DNA from: JBFELO01 sp041552055
GTDB taxonomy: Bacteria > Acidobacteriota > Thermoanaerobaculia > Thermoanaerobaculales > Sulfomarinibacteraceae
Assembly: GCA_041552055.1 (NCBI GenBank)
Contig: JBFELO010000149.1
Location: forward strand, 1-10,963
Reading direction: 5' to 3'
Length of the DNA: 10,963 bases
Shown: in pieces, positions 4,107 to 10,963 of the stretch
Layout of the letters: each line of letters starts with the position of its first letter
How positions within the stretch are numbered: the first letter of the stretch is position 1
Notes under the pieces: model-generated
The model's input: only the letters and a program-made list of their open reading frames with translations
Told to the model about the DNA's origin: nothing
Databases searched by the model: none
Made by a program: the position numbers and the translations under genes

Positions 4107-6971
4107 TCATTCCCGCGTCTCCGGCATCAGCACGACCTCGACCCGGCGGTCGAAGTCGATCCAACGACGGGCCGCGTCCCGCACTGCCTCGGCGGTCAAG
4201 CCATCCACCAGCTCGTCGTACTTCAGGATCAGCAGAGGATCCTGGTCGTACCACCACGACGCCTCGAGCGCGCTCAGCCAGAAGCCGTTCTCCCGCAGCT
4301 GGATCTCGCGCCGGCGACGTCGCTGCTCCTGGATCTTGGCGACGTCGTCGGGGTCGGGGCCGTCGTCCTGAAGCGAACGGATCTCGTCGTCCACGAGGCC
4401 AATGAGTTCGTCCACGCGTTCGGGGTCACAACCCCAGCCGACAGAGAAAGTCGAGGTCTGACGGGGGAACCTCGACGTCGACGAGTTCACCCCGACCCCG
4501 TAGGTGCCGCCCTCGTCCTCGCGCAGCACCTCGCGGAGCCGGATGCGCAAAATGCTCGCCACGGCATTGAAGTCGAAGTTGTTCTGGCGGGTCCACTCGA
4601 ACTCGTTGGAAAACAGAATCGTCACCCGGCTCTTGGGTTCGATGCCCTTGACGACGGTTTCCTCGATGACACCCTCGGGAGCGCGGACTCCGATGTCACG
4701 CCAGCTCTCTTGCCGTCCGGTGTTGGGCAGCGACCCCAGGTAGCTCTGGACAAGCGACTTCAGATCGTCGGGCTCGAAATTGCCCACGATCACGAAGGTG
4801 AAGTCCGAGGTGTCCGCAAACCGTTCGTTGTAGATGCGGAACGAGGTGTCGAGGTCCATCTCTTCGAGAAGCTCCTCGGACCACGGTCTGCGTCGCGGGT
4901 GGTTCTGCGTCATGATAGTGCTGATCCGATCCGCGTACACCGCCTCCGGGCGGGCGAGCCGATTCTCGACAATTCCTCGGAACCGTTGCTGGACCGAAGC
5001 GAACGCCTGCTCGCTTCTACGTGGCGCGGTGACGTAGAGGTGAATCAGCTGGAACATGGTCTCGAGGTCCTCCGGCGAGGCGTTTCCGCTGAGACCCTCT
5101 TCGAGCTCCGAGATGTAGGGTGACACCCCGACGACCTTGTCGGCGAGCAGCTTCTGGAGCTCGGTGAGATCGAACGGGCCGACGCCACCCTGCGCGATCA
5201 CCGTGTCGGCGGTGGAGGCGGCGACGTCCTCGGCGCCGCTCACCAGCGACGTTCCGCCCGGGCTGAAGGCGGTGAACAGCACCTCGTCGTTCTTGAAGTC
5301 GGTCGGCTTGAGCACCACGCGAATTCCGTTGTCGAGCCGCCACTCGGTCACGCCGAGCTCGTCGATGGTCCTCTCCGAGAGGATCTCTCCAGGTGGGGGT
5401 GACGCGGCCATCAGAGGTTGGTCCGCCACCCGATCCTCGTACGGCTCGATTTCGGCCGCTGCCAAGCCGGCCAGGACCCCCGCGATATCCGCTTCCCGTG
5501 GTGGCTCCAGCCCCTCCTTCTCCGGCGCACTTGCCGTGATCACCCTATTGGAGCCGCTGAGCCATCGCCCGGCGAGGGCGTTGACCTCGTCCAGGGTGAT
5601 CGTTGGAACGTACTTCTCGGCCAGTTCGACCTCGGCCTCGATTCCCGGCGCGGCCTCCGCGGTGAGAAAGTGCGTCACGTACTCGTTGGCGAACGAGCCC
5701 GATTTGATCTTATCCCGCTCGCGATAGGCCTGCTCCATCGAGCGCAGGAAGGCCGACTTGGTACGCTCGAGCTCGGTGGCCGTGAAGCCATGGCGGCGCG
5801 CGCGTTCGGCCTCGGTCATCAGCGCTTCGAGCCCACGCTCCAGGCCGCCCTCCTTGACCAGCGCGCCGAGGGTGTAGGCGCCCTTCGTGCGGACCAGCGA
5901 GCCCGTGCCGCCGCCGGCGGCGACGTACGGCGGGTCTGCCTCGCGTGCCCGCTCCTGGAGCCGTTGGCCAAGCATGGCGTCGTGCATTCCCTCGACGAGC
6001 GATCGGCGGTAGTCCGCTTCCGACTGCAGCTCCTGTCTCGGCAGCAGGTTGAGCACCGACACGCGGGTGAAGGTCGCCTCGGGATCGGTGACCAGTGCGT
6101 ACCGGGTGCCGTCGTGGTCGGGGACGCCGTACTCCTGCCTCGGTCGTGGCTGATCCGGTTTCGGAATCGCCTCAAAGTTGGCGCGGATCAGCTCCTCGAT
6201 GTGCCGCGGATCGAAGTCTCCAACCGCCACGACAGCCATCAGGTCGGGTCGGTACCAATCGCGGTAGTAGCGACGCAGCGTGTCGTGCGGGAACGACGCG
6301 AGGACCTCCTCGGATCCGATGATCAGCCGCTCCGCGTAGCGGGAGTCCTGGAACAGGACCGGGGCCTGCTTGTCGAAGATGCGCGCCTGTGCACCCCGGC
6401 CGAGCCGCCACTCCTCGATCACGACGCCACGCTCCTTGTCTATCTCCTCGGCCTCGAAGCTGACCCGGTGCGCCCACTCGGCGAGGATCTGGAACCCCTT
6501 CTCGACGATCTCCTCGTCGTCGGTCGGCACCTGCAGCATGTACACGGTCTCGTCGAACGACGTGTAGGCGTTGAGGTCCGCGCCGAAGCGCATGCCGATC
6601 GACTCGAGGTAGTCGACGATCTCCTGTTTGGCGAAGTTCTCGGTGCCGTTGAAACACATGTGCTCGACGAAGTGGGCGAGGCCTCGTTGGTCGTCATCCT
6701 CGAGCACCGAGCCGGCGTTGATGACGAGCCTGAGCTCGGCTCGCTGCTGGGGCTCGTCGTGCTGACGGATGTAGAAGGCGAGCCCGTTGTCGAGAACACC
6801 GTGTGTGACTGCCGGGTCGAGTGGCAGCTCGACTGTCGGCGGTGCCGCAGACGGCGCCGGTGCCGCGACCGACGGGGCACTCGTCTCCTGCCGCGGCTGG
6901 GTAGTGCCGCAACCGACGACGAGGGCGATGAAAAGTGCGAGTAGCGATGCTGAAAACCGATGACTTCGCAT
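4107..6971 (-). CDS. M16-family zinc metallopeptidase, predicted lipoprotein
   Basis: A 954-residue two-repeat M16 (pitrilysin/PqqL-like) peptidase. The inverted zinc motif is His100-Phe-Val-Glu103-His104, with Glu103 as catalytic base. The third ligand lies in E-R-G-V-V-I-E-E-W (Glu186 or Glu187). The second half, from about residue 540 (WRLDNGIRVVLKP), lacks H-x-x-E-H but keeps the Arg and Tyr of the closing half (GGTYGVGV near 824), as in clamshell M16 enzymes where only the first half is catalytic. The N-terminus has two Arg, a hydrophobic stretch and a lipobox V-V-G-C21, then a Pro/Ala-rich linker, so it should be lipid-anchored in the cell envelope facing the periplasm or outside. The frame stays open for 121 more codons upstream, but those run through intergenic repeats; GGGAGGAG just before 6971 and the signal peptide fix the start. 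The native substrate is unknown; family members degrade or process small unfolded peptides. Confidence 0.94.
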   Translation of the reverse strand: MRSHRFSASLLALFIALVVGCGTTQPRQETSAPSVAAPAPSAAPPTVELPLDPAVTHGVLDNGLAFYIRQHDEPQQRAELRLVINAGSVLEDDDQRGLAHFVEHMCFNGTENFAKQEIVDYLESIGMRFGADLNAYTSFDETVYMLQVPTDDEEIVEKGFQILAEWAHRVSFEAEEIDKERGVVIEEWRLGRGAQARIFDKQAPVLFQDSRYAERLIIGSEEVLASFPHDTLRRYYRDWYRPDLMAVVAVGDFDPRHIEELIRANFEAIPKPDQPRPRQEYGVPDHDGTRYALVTDPEATFTRVSVLNLLPRQELQSEADYRRSLVEGMHDAMLGQRLQERAREADPPYVAAGGGTGSLVRTKGAYTLGALVKEGGLERGLEALMTEAERARRHGFTATELERTKSAFLRSMEQAYRERDKIKSGSFANEYVTHFLTAEAAPGIEAEVELAEKYVPTITLDEVNALAGRWLSGSNRVITASAPEKEGLEPPREADIAGVLAGLAAAEIEPYEDRVADQPLMAASPPPGEILSERTIDELGVTEWRLDNGIRVVLKPTDFKNDEVLFTAFSPGGTSLVSGAEDVAASTADTVIAQGGVGPFDLTELQKLLADKVVGVSPYISELEEGLSGNASPEDLETMFQLIHLYVTAPRRSEQAFASVQQRFRGIVENRLARPEAVYADRISTIMTQNHPRRRPWSEELLEEMDLDTSFRIYNERFADTSDFTFVIVGNFEPDDLKSLVQSYLGSLPNTGRQESWRDIGVRAPEGVIEETVVKGIEPKSRVTILFSNEFEWTRQNNFDFNAVASILRIRLREVLREDEGGTYGVGVNSSTSRFPRQTSTFSVGWGCDPERVDELIGLVDDEIRSLQDDGPDPDDVAKIQEQRRRRREIQLRENGFWLSALEASWWYDQDPLLILKYDELVDGLTAEAVRDAARRWIDFDRRVEVVLMPETRE

Positions 6972-6975
6972 GAGT

Positions 6976-6983
6976 CTCCTCCC
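6976..6983 (-). promoter_or_regulatory. Ribosome binding site deciding the M16 peptidase start
   Basis: GGGAGGAG on the minus strand, four bases before the ATG at 6969-6971 (six if the core is taken as GGAGG). Together with the lipoprotein signal that follows, it rules out the upstream start at 7334 in the same open frame. The sequence 6984-7139 between here and the heptad array shows no promoter I can defend. Confidence 0.8.
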
Positions 6984-7139
6984 AAGCCCTAGGAGTAACG
7001 CAGGAATCTCCAAAAGGATTGCGCAGAGCAATTCGTTGCGCGAGTTGCTGTGGAATGGCAGGGCGCTGCGCGCGGCACGAGCGATGGGATTCCTCGCCTG
7101 TGTCCTGCGCCTTACCCGTGGCTTCCATTGTCGAGGAGC

Positions 7140-7195
7140 GGGATCTGGGAACCGGGATCCGGGATCAGGCATCCAGGATCTAGCATCAAGCATCG
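7140..7195 (+). repeat. Heptamer tandem repeat (GGGATCN type, 8 steps) with a canonical G-quadruplex motif
   Basis: The sequence divides cleanly into 7-base steps: GGGATCT, GGGAACC, GGGATCC, GGGATCA, GGCATCC, AGGATCT, AGCATCA, AGCATCG. The first four form GGG-N4-GGG-N4-GGG-N4-GGG (7140-7163), a textbook quadruplex consensus on the plus strand, the template strand for the M16 gene that starts 169 bases away. The last steps recur inverted at 1586-1612. The sequence becomes less regular towards the right, as in a decaying array. Confidence 0.8.
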
Positions 7196-7252
7196 GGAGG
7201 GTGGATGGGAGCCCTCGTGGCCTCTCGCCCGCCGAAGTGGGGTAGAAACCAT

Positions 7253-7418
7253 CTCGGGTGTCAGGCAGTCGAAGCGAACGAGAGGCCGACGACAGCGCCT
7301 CCTGCGGGCGTGCCATCTTCAACAATCTTGGCACCTTCTGTGCACCGCAAACCTTTCCCTCTCAGGCCCAAAATTGTTGAAGGTGGCAACCTCGGGAAGC
7401 GCTTCGGGGAGAGGGCGC
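7253..7418 (+). repeat. 166-base composite intergenic element, copy 2
   Basis: Unit A is 7253-7314 (CTCGGGTGTCAG to TGCGGGCGTGCC), the hairpin 7311-7388, then AC and module B at 7391-7418 (CTCGGGAAGCGC to GAGAGGGCGC). Each part corresponds to 1778-1943 with the same spacing and total length. Here the element lies between the 3' end of the Asp-box gene and the 5' end of the M16 gene, and its left side becomes the untranslated upstream extension of the M16 open frame. Gene orientation therefore differs from copy 1: copy 1 is between converging genes, copy 2 between co-directional ones. Confidence 0.8.
7311..7388 (+). other. Imperfect 21-base-pair hairpin inside the composite element, copy 2
   Basis: The arms are 7311-7331 and 7368-7388 with a 36-base loop: 19 Watson-Crick pairs, one G-T wobble and one C-A mismatch (at 7327). 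At the pair where copy 1 has G-C (1846/1903), this copy has A-T (7321/7378), a compensated change. The loop has no visible similarity to that of copy 1. No terminal T-run follows on either strand. Confidence 0.8.
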
Positions 7419-7434
7419 GTCGCTGCAACGCCGG

Positions 7435-7492
7435 CCTCTCCGAACGCGCGTGGAGCGAACGGTAAACCGCTGACGGCGCGTTGAACGGGCGG
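7435..7492 (+). repeat. Degenerate unit A copy beside element copy 2
   Basis: It keeps scattered unit A landmarks in order (AGCGAACG, ACCGCTGACGGCGCG, then CGGGCG) but is too diverged to align without doubt. It lies after module B just as a truncated unit A follows module B in the 1944-2024 copy. Confidence 0.4.
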
Positions 7493-7506
7493 GGGGCCCG
7501 GGCCCC
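7493..7506. other. Perfect 14-base G/C palindrome downstream of the Asp-box gene
   Basis: GGGGCCCGGGCCCC is self-complementary and lies about 38 bases beyond the stop codon of the minus-strand Asp-box gene. It could form a cruciform or a loop-constrained stem, but there is no T-run after it. Whether it acts in termination is open. Confidence 0.4.
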
Positions 7507-7543
7507 GGACTCCTGTTGCCTTTTCCCGGTCTGGCAAACGATC

Positions 7544-10500
7544 CTAGTTCCCCCCCCACTCCGGCAGTCGACCCGGAGTCCACGGCCCGCCGGCCGCCTC
7601 GAGCTCGTCCTCGAGGTTTTCGAGATCGTCGAACAGACTCCGCAGTCTATCGAGCTCCACGGCGAACGCCTCGGCGGCCCAGCGATAGGCCTGCTGATGG
7701 GTCGTGGTCGGCGCCTGGGTCGTGTACCACTGGTCACCGGCGATCCGTTCGATGCGGCCCTGGATCGACGGCGGCTGGAACACGTTGCGGGCGGACTTGG
7801 TGGGATCCCCACGCAATGCCACCAGAATTTCGTTGAGCTCATCGCCGAGGCGCTGGGTCTCGGCGAGCAGTGCCGGATCGGCATCCGGGGTGTCCAGCAA
7901 CGCCTTGCGGATGTGGGTGATACGCGACTCTGCCTCGCCGGCGGATTTGACCGCCCCGGTGATCGCGCGCCGCAGTCGAGCCGTCTCGGCGTGGAACGCC
8001 ATCGCGGCGGCGTGGTCGGCTGCGGTGAGGGTGGCGAGGTCGAGCGGCACGACCTCGAACTGCTGCGCAGCGGTGAGCTCGGCGTGCTCGCCGTCCACCA
8101 CCTTGCCCAGGGTGACGGAGTAGCGGCCGGGCGCCGCGAGCCGCCCGCGCTCCGGCTCTTCCCACGGTGCGGGTTCCGGCTTCTCGGTGACGGTGGTGGG
8201 AGTGACCGCCGGGTAGCGCAGGTCCCAGCTGACGCGGTGAATCCCCTTCGTGCGCGGGCCGGTGATGCGTCGTACGACCTCACCGCCGGTGTCACGCACG
8301 GTGAGCACGATCTGGGGTTCGACCTCTTCGTCCTCCAGGCGGAGCTCTCCCATGGACGGCAGCGGCGGCTCGGACCCCTCAACCCTGGCGGTCTTCTCGG
8401 CCTCGATCCGCAGCTCCTGGCGAGTCTTGAGTCCGTCCTTCAGGTAGTACGTCACGATGGAACCGAACGGTGGGTTCTCAGCGGTGTAGAAGCCATGGCC
8501 CCTCGAGCCGTGACGTGACCGCTTCTCGATGTACAGCGGCGCGTCGCGCACCGGAAACAGGATCGCCTCCTGGTCCAGTGCCTGCTCGGACAGCTGGCGC
8601 AGCGCCGTGTAATCGTCGAGTACGTAGAATCCGCGCCCGAAAGTCCCGAGCGCAAGGTCGTTCTCGCGCCGCTGAATGTCGATGTCTCGGACCTGGATGG
8701 TGGGCAGACCACCCTTCAACCGCACCCAGTGTGTCCCCTCGTCGACCGTGAAGTAGAGCCCGAACTCCGTGCCCGCGAAGAGCAGCTCCGGAGCAACGTG
8801 ATCCTGCATCAGCGAGTGTACGACCTCGCGTTCGGGCAGGTCACCGGAGATGGAGGACCACGTCCGGCCGCGGTCTCTGCTCACGGAGACGTACGGATTG
8901 AAGTCGCCCATCTTGTAGTTGGCGAATGTCGCATACACGGTGTCTGCGTCGTGCAGCGAGGCCTCGAGCCGGCTGACGTAGGTCTTCTCCGGCACACCCG
9001 GAACCCGATCGACCCTCCGCCAGTTGGCCCCGCCGTCCTCGGTGACCTGGATCAGCCCGTCGTCGGTTCCGACGTAGAGCAGACCCTCCACGAGAGGCGA
9101 TTCCGACAGGGACACGACGTTGCCGTAGTCGGAGGTGGACCTGTTCTTCGAGACAGCGTCCATCCCCCAGATGCGGCCCATCACCGGCAGCTCGTCACGG
9201 TTCAGCTGGCGCGAGAGATCACCGCTGATGGCGGTCCAGGTGTCGCCGCGATCATCGGATCGAAACACGCGCTGGCACGCGTAGTACAGCCGGGTGGGTG
9301 AATGCGGACTGATGATCAGGGGCGAGTCCCAGTTCCATCGGTGCGCGGGCTCGCCGGGCTCCTCCTGCGGCTGAATGTCGACGGCCTCTCCACTCGTGCG
9401 GTCGTAGCGCGACAGGTGGCCGTACTGCGACTGGCTGTAGAGGATGTTGGGGTCGGTGGGATCGATCGCCGTCTCGTAGCCGTCGCCACCAACGGTGATG
9501 ATCCAGTCCTCGTTGGAGATTCCTGACCGATTGAGGGTCCGGCTGGGGCCGCCGAGGGTGTTGTTGTCCTGGGTGCCGCCGTAGATGAAGTAGAACGGCG
9601 ATGAGGTGTCGACCGCCACACGGTAGAACTGGGTGACCGGCAGGTTCTCTCTGAACGACCACGTGGCCCCGCGGTCGAAGCTCTCATAGACGCCGCCGTC
9701 GCACCCCACCAGCAGGTAGTCGGTGTCATCGGGGTCGATCCACATCGCGTGGTTGTCGACGTGCTTGTGCTTCTCCCCGACCTTGGAGAAGTTCTTGCCG
9801 CCGTCGGTCGAGACGTGCAGCCAGGTGTCCATGGAGTACACAGTGTCCACGTCCTTCGGATCTGCTGCGAGCTCGTTGTAGTACTGCGGGCTGCCAGACA
9901 TGTAGTCGGACCGCTTGTCCCAGCTTTCGCCGCGGTCGACCGAACGGAAGACGCCGCCCTTGTCGCGCTGTGCCTCGACAATGGCGTAGATGATATCCGG
10001 ATCGGCCGGCGAGACGGCCAGGCCGATGCGGCCCATGTCGACCTCGGGGAGACCCTTCTCCAGCTCGCGCCAGGTCTCACCTGCGTCGGTGGACTTGTAG
10101 ATGGCGGACTCCGGGCCGCCGTTGATTAGGGTCCACACGTGACGCCGTCGCTGGTAGGCGGAGGCGTACACCACGTCCGGATCGCGTGGGTCCAGGTGGA
10201 CCTCGTTGACGCCGGTGTCGTCGGAGATGTGGAGAATCCGCTCCCAGGTCGCGCCGCTGTTCGTCGTCTTGTACAGGCCGCGGTCGCCACCCGACCGCCA
10301 CAGCGGTCCCTGGGCTGCCACGTACACGACGCGCGAGTCCCGCGGGTCGATGGCGATCATCCCGATGTGCTCGGACTCCCCGAGTCCCATATTGGTCCAT
10401 GACTGGCCGCCGTCGAGGCTCCGGTACACGCCGTCTCCGAAAGACACCGACCGTTGGCTGTTGTTCTCGCCGGTACCGACCCACAGCACGTTCGAATTCT

Positions 10501-10828
10501 CGGGATCCATCGTGATACAGCCGATGGAGTACGAGCCGTGCTCGTCGAACACCGGCTTCCAGGTGGTGCCTGCGTTGTCGGTGCGCCAGACACCGCCCGA
10601 GGCGGTGGCCACGAAGTAGCGGTGCCGTTGCCCCGGGGTGACGGCGAAATCGCTGATCCGGCCCGAGTTGATGGCCGGCCCCAGGGAACGCAGCGCGAGG
10701 CCCTTCAACGTTGCCGCGGACAGACGGGGCGTGTCCTCCTCAGTCTCCTCCGCCGGCTTGGCTGCCAAGGAGTAGGTTGCCAACGACAGTGTCGACAGGG
10801 TCATCGCGATGATCGCGAGTTTCTTCAT
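7544..10828 (-). CDS. Secreted BNR/Asp-box (VPS10/sortilin-like) beta-propeller protein
   Basis: A 1094-residue protein with a Sec signal peptide (MKKLAIIAMTLSTLSLATYS, cleavage probably near residue 23). About eleven Asp-box motifs (S-x-D-x-G-x-x-W type) lie between residues 82 and 701, for example RSLDGGQSW near 136, RSVDRGESW near 295, RSDDRGDTW near 523 and VSRDRGRTW near 649. They mark two consecutive multi-bladed propellers like those of GH74 and sortilin domains. A segment at about 835-925 (GIHRVSWDLRYP then APGRYSVTL) looks like a FlgD-type Ig fold. The last 165 residues are largely helical and charged. I see no established catalytic residues; proteins of this layout are often labelled glycosyl hydrolase, but the activity is unproven and binding of polymers or proteins is equally possible. 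GGAGGG at 10834-10839, five bases before the ATG, supports the start. The final codons contain a G-run (TGG GGG GGG), a place where sequencing length errors are possible. Confidence 0.9.
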   Translation of the reverse strand: MKKLAIIAMTLSTLSLATYSLAAKPAEETEEDTPRLSAATLKGLALRSLGPAINSGRISDFAVTPGQRHRYFVATASGGVWRTDNAGTTWKPVFDEHGSYSIGCITMDPENSNVLWVGTGENNSQRSVSFGDGVYRSLDGGQSWTNMGLGESEHIGMIAIDPRDSRVVYVAAQGPLWRSGGDRGLYKTTNSGATWERILHISDDTGVNEVHLDPRDPDVVYASAYQRRRHVWTLINGGPESAIYKSTDAGETWRELEKGLPEVDMGRIGLAVSPADPDIIYAIVEAQRDKGGVFRSVDRGESWDKRSDYMSGSPQYYNELAADPKDVDTVYSMDTWLHVSTDGGKNFSKVGEKHKHVDNHAMWIDPDDTDYLLVGCDGGVYESFDRGATWSFRENLPVTQFYRVAVDTSSPFYFIYGGTQDNNTLGGPSRTLNRSGISNEDWIITVGGDGYETAIDPTDPNILYSQSQYGHLSRYDRTSGEAVDIQPQEEPGEPAHRWNWDSPLIISPHSPTRLYYACQRVFRSDDRGDTWTAISGDLSRQLNRDELPVMGRIWGMDAVSKNRSTSDYGNVVSLSESPLVEGLLYVGTDDGLIQVTEDGGANWRRVDRVPGVPEKTYVSRLEASLHDADTVYATFANYKMGDFNPYVSVSRDRGRTWSSISGDLPEREVVHSLMQDHVAPELLFAGTEFGLYFTVDEGTHWVRLKGGLPTIQVRDIDIQRRENDLALGTFGRGFYVLDDYTALRQLSEQALDQEAILFPVRDAPLYIEKRSRHGSRGHGFYTAENPPFGSIVTYYLKDGLKTRQELRIEAEKTARVEGSEPPLPSMGELRLEDEEVEPQIVLTVRDTGGEVVRRITGPRTKGIHRVSWDLRYPAVTPTTVTEKPEPAPWEEPERGRLAAPGRYSVTLGKVVDGEHAELTAAQQFEVVPLDLATLTAADHAAAMAFHAETARLRRAITGAVKSAGEAESRITHIRKALLDTPDADPALLAETQRLGDELNEILVALRGDPTKSARNVFQPPSIQGRIERIAGDQWYTTQAPTTTHQQAYRWAAEAFAVELDRLRSLFDDLENLEDELEAAGGPWTPGRLPEWGGN

Positions 10829-10840
10829 GGGTGCCCTCCG

Positions 10841-10877
10841 TGAGACAGAATCTCAGAATTGGCCGCTTGAATGCGGC
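10841..10877 (-). promoter_or_regulatory. Two small stems in the leader of the Asp-box gene
   Basis: TGAGA-CAGAA-TCTCA (10841-10855) touches the ribosome binding site (10834-10839) directly, and GCCGC-TTGAAT-GCGGC (10862-10877) follows six bases upstream of it. Either could fold in the mRNA leader or be a protein-binding inverted repeat. An extended -10-like TGCTAGATT reads on the minus strand near 10898-10906, but no convincing -35 accompanies it. Short stems of this size also occur by chance. Confidence 0.3.
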
Positions 10878-10922
10878 ACTCGTCGCGCCGCGCAAATCTA
10901 GCATGACGCGGGAGGGGCTTGC

Positions 10923-10963
10923 GGGTATGAGGGGATGAGTGGATGGGGGGATGAGGGGATGAG
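10923..10963 (+). repeat. Octamer tandem repeat (GGGGATGA, five steps) running to the window edge
   Basis: The sequence divides into GGGTATGA, GGGGATGA, GTGGATGG, GGGGATGA and GGGGATGA, with a trailing G. It begins about 95 bases upstream of the Asp-box gene start and may continue beyond the window. It is purine-only in most steps on the plus strand, with G-runs of 3, 4, 6 and 4. Confidence 0.8.

Noticed and set aside
5418..6944. Long plus-strand open frame (508 codons) opposite the M16 gene
   Set aside because: It is the antisense shadow of a clearly conserved M16 peptidase, with no family motifs or ribosome site of its own; high G+C leaves antisense frames open.
6972..7334. 121-codon N-terminal extension of the M16 gene
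   Set aside because: It translates intergenic repeats; the lipoprotein signal and strong ribosome site at 6971 mark the true start.
7481..8518. Plus-strand open frame (345 codons) opposite the end of the Asp-box gene
   Set aside because: It overlaps an authentic minus-strand gene with strong domain evidence, and its composition is that of an antisense shadow.

Overview
The window is a high-GC bacterial stretch (about 60-65% G+C by eye from roughly base 459 to the end). A short AT-rich piece (bases 1 to about 458, near 30% G+C) is attached at the left edge. The high-GC part carries a secreted Asp-box (BNR/sortilin-like) giant, an M16 lipoprotein peptidase and an M3 oligopeptidase, which would fit Acidobacteriota or a neighbouring soil or marine phylum. 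That placement is inference. No rRNA, tRNA, CRISPR array, transposase or phage gene is visible.

Layout. The AT-rich left end holds the first 56 codons of a zinc alcohol dehydrogenase on the minus strand (1-168) and its upstream region. Near base 459 composition changes abruptly inside an open reading frame. From there the frame encodes the C-terminal part of a 6-phosphofructokinase whose N-terminal half is absent, so the left end is either a chimeric join or a real recombination junction. A complete glyoxalase I (gloA, 1195-1575) follows on the plus strand. Phosphofructokinase feeds triose phosphates, and glyoxalase I starts detoxification of the methylglyoxal that leaks from them, so the pair makes metabolic sense.

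The rest is three large minus-strand genes, read right to left: a secreted Asp-box beta-propeller protein (7544-10828), an M16B zinc peptidase lipoprotein (4107-6971) and a cytoplasmic-type oligoendopeptidase F (2073-3911). Two are zinc metallopeptidases of unrelated families. The spacing (195 and 572 bases) does not demand one operon.

The most interesting material is between the genes. Two gaps (1576-2072 and 6972-7543) carry the same composite element, 166 bases in both: a 62-base unit, a long imperfect hairpin whose stem is conserved but whose loop is unrelated, and a 28-base G-rich tail module. Extra and truncated copies lie beside both. The gap regions also hold 7-base and 8-base G-rich tandem repeats, and each of the three minus-strand genes has a cluster of G-runs on the plus strand about 95-170 bases upstream of its start codon.
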